Assembly: GCA_016801885.1 (NCBI GenBank)
Contig: CM028897.1
Span: forward strand, 17,794,501 to 17,858,500
Direction: 5' to 3'
DNA length: 64,000 nucleotides
Origin: Toxotes chatareus
Taxonomy: Eukaryota > Chordata > Actinopteri > Toxotidae
In this document: positions 37,101 to 48,820 of the stretch, piece by piece
Numbering within the stretch: the first letter of the stretch is position 1
Layout: each line of letters starts with the position of its first letter
Position numbers and translations under genes: made by a program
Notes under the pieces: model-generated
The model's input: only the letters and a program-made list of their open reading frames with translations
The model's database searches: none
Told to the model about the DNA's origin: nothing

Positions 37101-40100
37101 TGTTCACCTTGTGTTGTTTCTTTATTGTATTATGTTTTTACAAATAGAAAACTTCTCAATACAAGAACCAGAGTGTGGCTGTGAGATTGACAACGTGGCC
37201 TACACAGACAGCGATATGGCCGCGTGGTTTTATCAACTTCCTTTAGCCAACTTCCCCCATGTCTGGTCCATTGTCAGACACTTGACTCTGATTCAGCAGT
37301 AATAGTGGACTCATCCACACATACAGTGGCCTGTCTGTATAGCCAGTCTTGGCCAGGGCTCAGGCCAGCAGCTGTGCCCCAGAGGCTGCACTCTGACAGT
37401 GGAGGAACTGTGATTCTAGTAGAGGAGAGATAAGAGCCACTGGGACTATGGAGTATCTCTTCAGTGGCTCACGTAACTACTCCAAAGGTCAGGTCAGGTG
37501 ATGCTGTATCAGGCCTGATCAAAAAGAAGTTACACTTGTGGACAGAGGACAACAATGATATAATTTTATACTGTATGTAAGCATGAAGAGACATTGAGAG
37601 ACTATTTTAATGATCACCTGTTTGTTACAGTTCCTGACTGTAAACTACTTTCACCCTGCCACCATGTTTATTAATTTGATCTTGTGTGTTTGTGTCCATC
37701 CTCAGGTTGGTGTCGACTGTGCACGCTCTGATTGTGGGCTTGTTCTGTCTTTACATCCTGTGGTTTGATGACGCGGTCAACGCAAACCCAGTCTGGTAAG
37801 AAGAACAGAAACAAAAGCTAATTCATAAGAGAAATATCCAACGGCACTGTAATATAATGGAGCAAGAGAATCTGTGACATGCAAATGAAATGAATACCAT
37901 CCTATATACCCTTATAAACAAAAAGGAAATGAGGCTGTATACCCAGTGGAAATGGCAGAAATGCTGAGTCATTATGCCTTGTCATTCTGCCAGGCTAAAA
38001 AAAAAAAAAAAAGTAGTGTGAAAGCATTAGGTGCTTTTAGGAGAAAACCGTCTTCTCACAGCTGCCTTTTCAGCCCGGCAACCACAACTAGCTCACAAGG
38101 GAGGGAGGAAACAGATGAGGGGATGAAGATGGGAGGTGGGGAGTGGAGAAGGATAGTCAGGGATGATCGTTAATACCTTTGGAGAGATGACGATGGTGTT
38201 CCCTTCATGAGAATGAAAGTGGGGAAAGGGAGAGAATGGATCTAACTTGTCAGTGGAGTCTCCAGAGAGTTGTAGATTCAGTGGATTTAGCCTTTGATTA
38301 TTGTCTTCTCTGTGTCTTCCACTCACTCTGCTGCTGCTGACTCTGTTATTTGCATCAATGGGTCCCGAAAAATAGGGATGGTAATTTCCCTCTGTTTCTT
38401 TCTCCTTTCCAGTATTTTAATCAGTCCCTTAAAACATGCATCTTCAGCTCTTGCTCTTTCTTTTCTCACCTTTCACTTATATTCTTTCAGCAGTCCTTCC
38501 TTCCTCTTCCTCTTCTTTTTCTCCCCTCTCTCTCTTTCCCTTTTCCCTCTGTTTCGCTTCCTCTGTGGCTTTTTAGCAGACAGACTAGTTTCCCACCAAC
38601 AAGGCTCCTTTTCATAGCAAACAACAGCAGCCTAGTCTTCTACTCCCTCCCTCTCCCTCTTTCTTCATATGGACCCCCCCCCCCCTCCCTTTACCACCAC
38701 CAGCAGCAGCCCTTCATGAGCCTCCTCCTGCCTCTAGCTGTCTGTTGTAGCAGCGCACCACATCTTGGGCTGTTGAATCAATGCAGCATACCTCCCTCGC
38801 TCTTATTGTCTCTATGTCGGCCCCGGCCTGCATCACTGATGGAGCGAGAAAGGGGAGAAAAGGAGAGTGGGGATTTTGGGGGGGGGGTGACAGGGTTTGG
38901 GGGGGGTCAAGAGGGGCACCCTCCTTCTTTCTGCTACCAGTCTTCATCTGCTGAGTGTTCAGGTGCTTAGTATTTTAGCCCCCTTCTCCAAACATCATTC
39001 TCTTTTTGTACATTTTTTTTTGCAAAGGATTCATTGCAGTTTTTTCCCCTCGTATTTCCCTTGAGCTCCCACATGACAATCCTTCTCCTCTTTGTGGGAA
39101 CAGTTTGTGTGCTCCAGCTCTAGCATCATTTCTTCACTTCTCTTGTTGAATTCCTCAGCTTATTCCCATCACCCACCAGCACCTAGCCGATTCCCAAGAA
39201 TATCCTAATTCTCCTACAGCTCATCTCGTTGCAACACCAGAGTGCTGCAAGCATTAATGCTCCAGTCAATCTGATTGTATTACAGCAACATTAAGACCTG
39301 TCACACCGCAGCATTGTTCTCCCTGCTGCTCTCAATACAGCTGGAGTGGCCAGAGCCAGAGCTGTTAGAAACCTGCATTGTTTTCAGCTGCTGCTCAGGC
39401 TCTTTCAGCGTGTCACTCTGGCTGGCAGCTCACCCTTGGCTGTTATCATAATCCATTCAGTTAACAAGCAGCGTGTCTGACCGCCATGCCTCTGCTGCAC
39501 TTCTTGATTGGCTTGTGTGGACTTGAACTTGTGCATGTGCAGGGCTATCGGAGGAAATTGGCGGACCAGATTTGAGTCTGGTGTTGAGCTGAGGCCAGTC
39601 TGAAGGATGTGTTTTATGTAAGATATTATATTGCCTTCTTTGTGTGCATGGAAGGCGTTAGGCCTCATGTAAGAACATTTTCATATTCTCATCCTAAAAC
39701 TCTCTCACAGTGTTCCAGGAGGCTTGTGTCAGATTCAGCAAACTCTCTTAACTGCACAAACGTATTTTTATATATATATATAGTTTTTATATATAATTAT
39801 ATAATTATATATATATAGTTATATATATTTTTTTCAACTTGATGAATGCCATCTGTTCTTAAGTAGATGCATGTTTGTGAGATTTGATAATTAGCGTCAC
39901 TGACACCCACAAACTGTTCTGCTCCGTTTGTACACAAGTTTCAGTCAGAAAAATGTGACCCAAGCTAGAAGACAAATTTCACTCCACAGAGCTTCGAGTC
40001 CTGCTGTCAGAAATCAGCAGACAAAAACCTCATTTTGCAGTAGTCAGTTGTCAAATGAAATATTGTATGCACACACACCTGCTGTGCAATGGCAGGGAAA

Positions 40101-43100
40101 TACTGTATGATGGGAAAATATGTTGTATTCTGAGTTTGTAGACGTTGGCCATAGCAGTGGTGACGTTGTGGGGTTTTGGTTGTGGATTTTGTGACACTGT
40201 CAAGAACAGTTTTGTGACAACTGTCTTTGGTCATTGTTCCAAATCGTCTGTCAGTAGACATGTCTCACAGTCCAAAGATTTTGCCACGTACCTCTGATGA
40301 TTGTCAACTTCAGTCTCAGACAGCCTTAAATTGTTCAGTGTTGAAGAACGTTAAAGCAGCTCATGGTTTATATGGGAGACAGTCAAGGGAATCTCACAGA
40401 GATAAAGACATTATTACAGGGACTGTTATATTTATTAATACTTTTGATTTTTTTTTTTTGTAAAACTGCTTATTTAAACTTTCAGTTCATTATAATTCTT
40501 AGAGGCTTTAAGTTGTTACAAATGTTTTTTTTCCTGCTGTGAAGAAAAGCAGTCTTCTGTACAACCTGTACGTGTACAGACGATCTGGACCATATAAGAG
40601 TTTTGTTTGCACCTACAAGAAAATTGTAAGTTCAAGAAAATGAATGAATGTTCCTACAAGTGCTTCTTGCAAGATACCAAATGACACCAGCGCGATTAAA
40701 ACACTGTAAAAAGCTGCACGTGACTTTCTAAACCAAATTCCGGTTAGTTAACGGTACATTGAGAGAGGAGCTTGAGTTTACTGCACATTTAATTAACTGG
40801 AGCTGTATCACACTGATGTGATTATCAAGAAGCTTTTGGACTCTGTGACGGCAGCTTGCAGACTCTCTGACTATCACACTGTCACTTAGGTTGGGTCTTA
40901 TCCAAGCCGTGCTTTCTGCATTTGTTTCTAAGTGCAGTGGTAAAGTGATACAACTGATCCATTAACAGGGGGAACGCTCTCTTGTGAGACAGTCGTTAGA
41001 TTAGATACGAAATCAGAGAGAATGAAACAGAATGCATCATTAGTGTGACGAAGCTGATGATGATGTTCCCGACTGATGAGTTCTGGGCAAAGTTGCTTGT
41101 TCAACAAACCACTTGGTCTCAGTGACATGAGAAAATAACAGTTTCACATATGTGTACAAATACAACAGGCTTATTTCTGAAATGTCACAGTGCTTACTGC
41201 AGATGCAGGTGGTGCGCTGCACAATCTCAGGTGGAGTATGCAGGACAAAATATGACATTGGTGAACCCAGGGTCGTCTAGTGTGTATTGTGAGACATTGT
41301 ACTGCAGGCGTGTGTGGGTGCACAGGCTTCTTGAGTGTGTATGTTTTTACAGTACGTGTGTTGTGGCATTCTGTTACACAAGCGATCAGCCAGCCATTTG
41401 CTATACGATACTTGTGACTGATACCAGGATCAGATGTCTGTTGAAGCAGAGACACCTTCATTGTTATTTTGAACAGATGTTATTTGCCAGGACGCCAAAT
41501 GGTCACCAGAGCAGGTCACGGCTCCGTGGACTGAACTAACTACTGTCTGTTCAGAGGTTTTGTCAATCTCTGCTCAGAGAGCCATTTGTCATGTTATGGA
41601 TTCACCTCAAACAAGCCCAACTTCTTCTCCAGCCTTGTCAGCATGCTGCTCCCTTTAATCAGGCCTGAACCATGTACAAGGGTATCACAGCAAGCTCATC
41701 AGCATTATACAATCATTAGACAATCAACCTTGAGTGATCTTTCTCATGATGACTCATGATGAGTGTGTTAACGTTGTTACGTTAATGAGTTTGCAAAATT
41801 GCATCATGTTCTCTTTACAGGAGAAGATTATTGATCAGAAGAACACAATTTGAGTGCTTTAGAGTTTCAGCATATTAAGTAGCTTCCCTCTCCTGGCTTG
41901 TTTACCTTCAGGGCGGTAGTGTTACAGCAGTGTGGAAAGTACCTTTACGCTCTGTTCTTTGCTTCTCCACAGGGGTGACCCCAGTCTTGTCAAGCTAAAT
42001 GTAGCCATAACCTGTGGTTACCTCCTTTATGGTGAGCTATTTTTGTTTTTGCTTCTGTTGGTCATTTCTTCTAGTACACGGTCCACCATTGTCAGTTAGT
42101 CAGCGTACTGCACATGAACACAAAGGAAAAGGACATTGGGCCTGAAGTAACTTACTGTTATCATAGTTACAAACACAAAGGCAGTGCTGGTCCTTTTAGA
42201 TTAAATTGCAGTTAGCAACTAGCAAGGTGTGACACATGCACTGCAACCCTGAACTTTTAGACATTTTACACAGGAGCACCGGACATTAAACGGACTTTAC
42301 CCTGCCAGCTCCCCAGTACAAAGTCCGTGTAATGTCCAATTGAGCCCGTGTGTGAATAGAGCAGGTCATTGTCCCGACAATTCACAGCGAGCGAGCGAGT
42401 GGGTGTGTGGATGACGTTTCTGTCCTGCCTCCTGCACGCTCTACCCAGGCGCCACCACTCGCCTAAACCAACCAGAGTATTTCCAGTAGGTGAGAATTCG
42501 TCTCACTTGGAAAATCTCTTGTTGTGTGCTGCATGTTCAAAAGAGCAACTCCAGACAACGTCTACACCTAATTATCTGGACCTGATTCTCTGGGCGTTGT
42601 CCGGAGTTCATATGTCATTACATGTCTTATACATTGTCTTATACAACTGTTCTCCACATTTTATGACCTGCTCTTAAATTCACCTCTGGTGCAGTTGCTC
42701 CTCTGTGAAGTAACTTGAGGTCTAGGAATTCACACTTTGACATGTGAATTAACAGATGCATTGATTTAAAAAAATAAAATAAAAAATCTTGTAACATTAT
42801 TTAATATGTCAAAGGAAACAATATGAATAAGAAAGTCCTTTTCATTTTGCCTGCCTCTCTACACTTAGACAGTTTTAGAAACTGCAGGTTATGACCACAA
42901 TTCAGATTTAATTTGACATTTTTCAGCTTTAAATGTCTTTTACATGGTCTCAAATAAGACAATACAGTAATGCCAGTGTAACCTTCCTTGTTCTTGGCTT
43001 CAGTATTGGTGCAGTTGTTGGTCTTTGCCTTTGACAGTTATGTACGTATTTATCTTCCTAGCCAAACAGACATATCAATTTGCCATCTCCTCTCTCTTCT

Positions 43101-43854
43101 CTAGACCTTGTGCTCCTAGCTTGTAATTGGAGCACAATGGGGGACAGCTTTTTTGTCTGTCACCACTTGGCGGCGCTCTATGCATATGGATATGTGCTGG
43201 TGAGTCACTCTTCAGGAGCCAGAGTGTAGAGACTGGAATAGTAATTGGATTGATACTCGTGTGTTGTACTTGTGTCATTTTGCTTGTGTGTATTTCTAAT
43301 AGCCTGTGTGTTTGGTCATTGCAGACTCGTGGCGTTCTTCCTTACTTTGCCAACTTTCGTCTCATTTCAGAGTTATCCACACCGTTTGTGAACCAAAGGT
43401 GAGTCAGTGTGCTAATGAATGATGTCCCAGGATTCATTTGGTTTTCTCACCGTTCACCTGACATATTTTCCATGCTGACGTTTCTTCATCGCCTTTTCCC
43501 TGCAGGTGGTTCTTTGAGGCATTAAATTACCCCCGCTCACACCGAATGGTGGTGTTAAACGGCGTTGCCATGGCGGTGGTGTTCTTCCTGGTACGCATTG
43601 CTGTCATGCCATCTTACTGGGCCAGTGTATTTGCCACCTTTGGCACCCCAGACTTTGAGCGGCTGGGTTTGGGTGCCCAGGTGGCCTGGATCACCTCCTG
43701 CATCGCTCTGGATGTCTTGAACACTATCTGGATGTACAAGATTGCCCGTGGCTGCTACAAAGTCTTGACTGGGAAAGGAGGGCGAAAGATTAAAGAAAGA
43801 GCAGAGGCGTCACCTTCCTCAGACAGGAAGTATGTCAACAACCACATAGACTAA
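34150..43854 (+). CDS. tlcd4: TLC domain-containing protein 4 (TMEM56), six coding exons, 270 aa
   Basis: Coding exons are 34150-34295, 37706-37795, 41973-42031, 43105-43199, 43325-43398 and 43506-43854. All have AG/GT borders and phases that join into one 270-residue frame ending TAA. The product is a multipass membrane protein of the TRAM/LAG1/CLN8 (TLC) family, close in length to human TLCD4 (263 aa, recalled). Hydrophobic segments fall near residues 7-24, 50-69, 85-103, 114-130, 169-190 and 210-232. The family hallmark His pair is at 118-119 (CHHLAALYAYGY), followed by the conserved NFRLISELSTPFVNQRWFFE stretch at 140-159. A basic, polar C-terminal tail begins at about 240. Diagnostic matches to TLCD4 include EWNSR, DAVNANPVWG and FVNQRWFFEAL. 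The ATG at 34150 is the first in exon 2 and gives MET-REL, like the family. Biochemical function is uncertain; TLC relatives act on or sense membrane lipids. The teleost a/b copy cannot be assigned here. Confidence 0.96.
34380..35317 (+). mobile_element. MITE (AGGGCTGGGCGATAT family) in tlcd4 intron
   Basis: Left end AGGGCTGGGCGCTATATTGG; right end ATATGATTTTTGGACCATATCGCACCT, roughly its inverted complement and typical of the family whose ends read GGGCTGGGCGATAT (recalled). At about 940 bp it lies 84 bases downstream of the 5' splice site after tlcd4 coding exon 1. No coding capacity is seen. Confidence 0.6.
35545..35780 (+). repeat. Second fragment of the same repeat type, in tlcd4 intron
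   Basis: CCAGCTTCATATTTACTGTGCAGAAATAAG, then AATCTCCTCATCTAATTCTGGACAAGAAAGTG and TATTTTGCAAAATGT, the 3' half of the family whose core appears at 28390. Decayed. Confidence 0.45.
35781..41972 (+). other. tlcd4: tlcd4 introns 2 (distal part) and 3
   Basis: Interrupted only by the coding exon 37706-37795. Contents are AT-rich unique DNA, a T/C-rich segment (38380-38720), a GGGGGG tract (38878-38910) and an AT run (39768-39830). A unique stretch at 39190-39400 carries GCAAGCATTAATGCTCC. I see no nested gene. Confidence 0.55.
42230..42480. repeat. Possible MITE in tlcd4 intron
   Basis: A compact block reads GAACTTTTAGACATTTTACACAGGAGCACCGGACATTAAACGGAC, then GTCCGTGTAATGTCC. It contains the imperfect inverted pair GGACATTAAACGGAC / GTCCGTGTAATGTCC, separated by about 30 bases. 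The fold and abrupt composition suggest an element, but I cannot assign a family. Confidence 0.35.
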
Positions 43855-45230
43855 AGAGACGTAGAGTTAAAGGATGTGTAGACAGGGAGAGAGGCTGGAC
43901 ACCCAGGAACCTCACAGCCTCTCTCTTTTGCTATAGCCTCAGCGTCCTTCCTAACCCCGCTCTCGAATCCCCAATTTTAGCCTTTGATCTCACTGCAGTC
44001 GGCTAGTGGACCGGGATAGGAGTCCTCAGGTGACCCCGACACAGGACAAGGAGACTGCTTTTTGACTCACTCAAGCACCAGCCTTTGCAGCCTCAGTGTT
44101 TTCACTGACAGATTAGTATCCTGCTGGGTGATAGCTTTTGGTCGCAGACGACAAGGTAGAGCTCACAAGCACACGTCTGTCACTCGCCTGTTTTGCCCAC
44201 TACCACCGCTCCTCTCTCATCTCCTCTCAGTCTCCTCTCACGCTCAACTTCAGCCAAAGCCCGATCCTCTGAAGTGCCTGTGAAAGACAGGAAAGCAATA
44301 ATATAGGAGGAATAAGATCACATAGTTTAACAAAGCTCAGCCCCTTCAGACAACAACCATCTCTCGCTCGCTGGCGCTCCTGAATGACTGGAGGCCTCTT
44401 CTGTTGTTCATTTTCCGTCCACACTCGAGGAGACGTGGCCTACAGAGCGAAGAACTCTCCCATCAGACTCATGCAGTGTTTGTGAATCTATAGGGCTCTT
44501 GTCTTAAACTCATCAGACCTCACAAAAAGAGACAGAAAAACACCATAATGCCTCTTCTACAGTCTCACCTGCTGTGGCCTCCTTGTAACACGTGGCGCCT
44601 GCCTATATCACCAGCCATGCCCCTCCAGACTCCTTATAATTTGGATCATGTATTTAAAAAACGGAGAATACGCCTGCAGGAGAGAGAAAGACACACTCTC
44701 TAACATCCTTAGTTTCTCACAGGACGATTTTTGCCTTTTTTCAGTATTCATGGTGTTAGCAGCACTGTGCTGTATGTGGCTCTCTTTATTCTCTTAATTT
44801 TACACAGTGTCAAGTCCTTAGCAGTCACAGTAACATGTCTAACTCATATTACATCCATTGCAACCCTCTGCCTCACTGGATAGAGCTCCTCTATCCAGCT
44901 CGAACATTTGGTTTTGTTCTACCTCCCCCCCCCCCCAGTCTTTGTCAGTCCCTTCATCATGAGTTAATTAACTTTTTTGTACTGTACTGTAGGTAGCCTT
45001 TAAAATGTTAACTTTTGTGATATCACTGGTTCAGAGGGGCTTCTCCTTCTTAACTGTCCGAACTGTCTTTAGAGCTTATCCCAGGCAGTGCAGCAACATC
45101 ACTTTTCTCACTAAACTGTCCAGTCCGTGCATCTTTCTAGAGAAACCCCCCAGAAGGCTTTTACACTTCCCTTTATCTCCTCTGTTCTCAGTGACTCTGA
45201 GATCCTAAAAGAGGAAGGGAGCGAAACAAG

Positions 45231-45232
<2 letters not shown>

Positions 45233-45263
<31 letters not shown>
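45233..45263 (+). repeat. (CA)n microsatellite in candidate tlcd4 3' UTR
   Basis: Pure CA run of about 31 bases. Confidence 0.95.
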
Positions 45264-45266
<3 letters not shown>

Positions 45267-48200
45267 CACACACATCCACTTGTGGATGTGCAAGTTTGCA
45301 CATGCATAGCATAGCATGCAAAATATACACTATATTTGGTGCCCTTCTACAACACCGACATGGTGCTCTTCCTTTTGCTGAATGTTAGCAGTATGGCATT
45401 TCTCAAAGTTCTCTGTCTAATTATCAGATTCATTTCGGAAGTACCAATCTGTGACAACAATATGAACAACAAAAAGCAATGTGGCAATCTGCATGTTTGT
45501 TTGTTTTTTTGTGTAAACAACAAAATAACACTATAACGCATGGAAAGATTGACATATTTCTGCAAAGCCTTAGTGAATAGTTAAGATAGATGAATAACAT
45601 CTAAATATTAATTGCATTAATCTAATGCTGAAGGGTTTGTCTTCCAAAAGTGCATGTATTTTTGATTCCTTTCTCCTCTCCCTGCATGTCTGAACAGTAT
45701 ATACACATACAGTAACTGTGCAGGTACCTTTTTTTCAGACTGTATGGCTAATTCACTAATGCTTATCACATTCTCTGTGTGACAGCTGGCATTACTTGGT
45801 TTTACAACTTTATTTATACTTCCCGTTGTAGAGTCCGCTGTTCGCAGATGCCAGTAACTACATAGTTGATATCACGACAGACAGAAACACATGAGGATGT
45901 TTCAGATTTGGCTTTCGCCACACAAATACACTAGAAATGGATGATAGGAAATGACATCTACAGATTGTGAGTTTGTACTCTGTACACATTTTTTACTCCT
46001 GTTTCCTTTTTGCTTAGAAGAGTACCCCACCGATTTAGCATTGCACTCCAATAACATGGTCGGGCTCGTAATGTTGATGTCAGGGACAGGTTTTTTTTTT
46101 TTATTATTAAAAAAGGATAAAAATCGATGCAGTAGACTAGAAGATTACAGCCAGGTTTCCATCCAAATGTAGCACAAATTTAAATCAAATTCCAACAATA
46201 AATCTTCAGGAAATCATTAATGAATGTGTTTTTATCCACCACCGTTATGTGAATATTGATATAATATTATTATGATACAAGGAGAAGAGCTGGTGGAGCT
46301 AATTCCACCGTCAGTTCTATAAGATAACATGCTTTAAAAGCACCACTCAAACCTCAAACAGCGGAAAACAATTTAGAAAGCATTTCTGATTTTTCTTACA
46401 TGTCTTAATTTGCTGAAGGTTACAGTCTCCTCTCCTCCACACACATCAGGTGGCTTTTGTCAGTGAAGCGGAAGCATGAGTGATGTTTCAGTCACCTGCT
46501 TCACGTAGGTCATTACTGAGTCTGTTTCCTTTGCACCCCTATTGTAATATAGTATCAAGTTTTGGCACAAACTGAAAATGCATATTAGAGACAGGTGGTG
46601 TTTTTTTTATTATTCCATTCAGTATTCTTTCTTGTGAAACTCTGGTGCCTAATTTGTCCACAATACAACGCGACCACCACTTTTTGGAGTTTTGGGGTGT
46701 GTTGTACTAGTAGCGGCTGATGAAGCCTCAAACAGAGATGAGGAGCGGGATACACAAGTCTGATAAAGTGTCTGATAAAGACTCCACGCCCCTAGTTTTC
46801 AGCTGACTCGAGTGACATCACTTGAGGCAGTTTATCAAACTTTGCACAGCTCCTTTTGGAGCCACTAAAGGCTTTATACGATACACGCAGTGCACCCCAA
46901 ACACCCGTCAACCAACTTTGATGCATAAAATCGGTGGAGTTCCCATTTAAGTCTGTAGTCGCCTAGATAGTTATAGTAGTCGGAGAATGTCTGGTGTTTT
47001 CACTGTGGAACTATAAAGCACACTCCCTGTGGAGCAATAACTCAGCGATCTCCTGTATTTCTGTCTGTCACCACAGAGGAGGGGCTACAGTAACTTGTGC
47101 CTTTACACAAATTGGTGGATGTGATGCAGTCAGATTTGGATTAGCATGATCTTTCTAATGTAATATCCAGTGATTATCTTGTCTATATTCCTATGTATAC
47201 TCTATGTGTATATTTTTTATAATCTGCCTGCACAATGATTAATCCGGCCAAGTATTATAATCCAAAGCTGAGCCCTCTCGAGGAGCCTGTTTTTGTGTTG
47301 ATTTTCGTGCGCTCCTGAATACAGGGACATGTCTCTGTGAATGTTGTGATGGGTCATTTAGTGGCATTAAGATGAGCTTGCAGTGTCCAGTGTGATGAGA
47401 ATGGAAATCAAACTATATTTTTTGACATAAGCTCTTGCAGATAAACAGATAGTTAACAGGAAGGCTGACATCTCATTTCTCTGGCCTTCTAAACTCAAAA
47501 CTGTGAATAGTTGTAGAATTAAACTGTAACGTTCAGTCAAGGAACTAAAATAATTTGACTGCAGTGGGGGAGATTTTACTGAGACTGGCTGAGCACTGAT
47601 GTTGATACACTTCTTGTAGCATCATCCTGTGCTTTGTGGATGTCTCTGGGTTTAGGCTTATGGTTCAGAAAAACTGTTGAACAGAGTTTTTGTACTTGTC
47701 AGGATTTTCTAGAGAATATATTTCAAGACCTGATATTTGTGCTGTATGTCACACCCTCGGGCTGTTTGGAAATCAACAGAATGAATTAATAGTTGATGAA
47801 TTTGATAAGGCTGCTATTGTAAGGCCATGATGTTTATTTAATCTGTACTAAGTTTTGTATCAGGTTAGAACAACCCAATTGCCTTTGTTTCTTTGGGGAG
47901 GCCAATGTTCATTATATTACATAATGAATATATTTAAATATATATCAAAAAGGTATATACGAATCACCTCAATTTCCTGGTCTGAGACTGAGTATTGATC
48001 TCTTAGGTACATCATAACAAAGCTGCATTAAAATTGGTACTTAAACAGTATATTGTGCTGGTTCTCTCATGGTACTAAACTCAACTGTTGTCTCTGTCCC
48101 ATTTTTGTTCTTCATAAATCCTTTAATTTCAAGTTCGATCCTAGGTATACAATAATACAGGATGGACTGAATCTCAGTGTATCATGGATGGAGCCATTTG

Positions 48201-48518
48201 TATAAATGGTCAAGATTGACTGGAAAACTTTAAATCAAATGATTTGCCAGTTTCTTTGGGTTATTTTTTTTTTTTTTCTTTTTCTTTTGAATGACTCGCC
48301 AGTGTGGTCTCATGTTTCTTCCCTCGTCTCTTAATGCAATGCAGTTTCTTGTTATGATCTGTTTTGTTTTGGGGTTTTTTCTGGAGATTTTAATGTGAAA
48401 CAGCCTACACTACACACTGGCCTTAGGGTCCTTGTCTGAGCATTACCTTGTGACCACTACTAATGATCATGTAATTCTAGTGCTGAAAGCTGAGACTTAC
48501 TTGAAAGTGTTGCTCTTC

Positions 48519-48524
48519 AATAAA
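48519..48524 (+). terminator. Candidate polyadenylation signal for tlcd4
   Basis: AATAAA with a T-rich downstream element at 48556-48566. It is the best canonical signal downstream of the tlcd4 stop that lies outside a recognisable repeat. Placement is inferred. Confidence 0.35.
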
Positions 48525-48790
48525 GTTGAAGACAAGAAAAAAATAGTTGGGCAACTTTTTTTATTCTTATTACTTCAGCCTTTTAACTTTTGTATTAATT
48601 CATTGGTTTTTGAACAGTGATGTCAGCATGGGAATGACCTGTTCAGTGTAAGGCATCCGTTACACTGCATACTGAGCTGGTCCAGTCATTCATCAGCTGT
48701 GGGCTGGTAGAATGACACTTCTACCATGGCGCTCCAAGACCAGCTACTGGTAGTTGGCACCATTGCTCTATGTTGCTCTTCTACTTTAAA

Positions 48791-48820
48791 GTGTGTGTGT
48801 GTGTGTGTATGTGTGTGTGT
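48791..48820 (+). repeat. (GT)n microsatellite
   Basis: GT run of about 30 bases with one TATG interruption. Confidence 0.9.

Larger units (their letters stand above)
43855..48545 (+). other. tlcd4: Candidate tlcd4 3' UTR
   Basis: No gene is visible between the tlcd4 stop and 48.5 kb. Polyadenylation hexamers are sparse. AATAAA occurs at 46197 inside a repeat-like segment and again at 48519, the latter followed within 60 bases by a T-rich stretch, so a 4.7-kb 3' UTR ending near 48545 is plausible. The block includes a CA microsatellite (45233-45263) and repeat-like segments at about 46145-46560 and 46670-46960. A shorter UTR with a non-canonical signal cannot be excluded. Confidence 0.35.

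Noticed and set aside
38350..38970. 206-codon open frame in tlcd4 intron 3
   Set aside because: Ser/Leu/Phe/Pro-rich translation of a T/C-rich tract, no domain, inside an intron.
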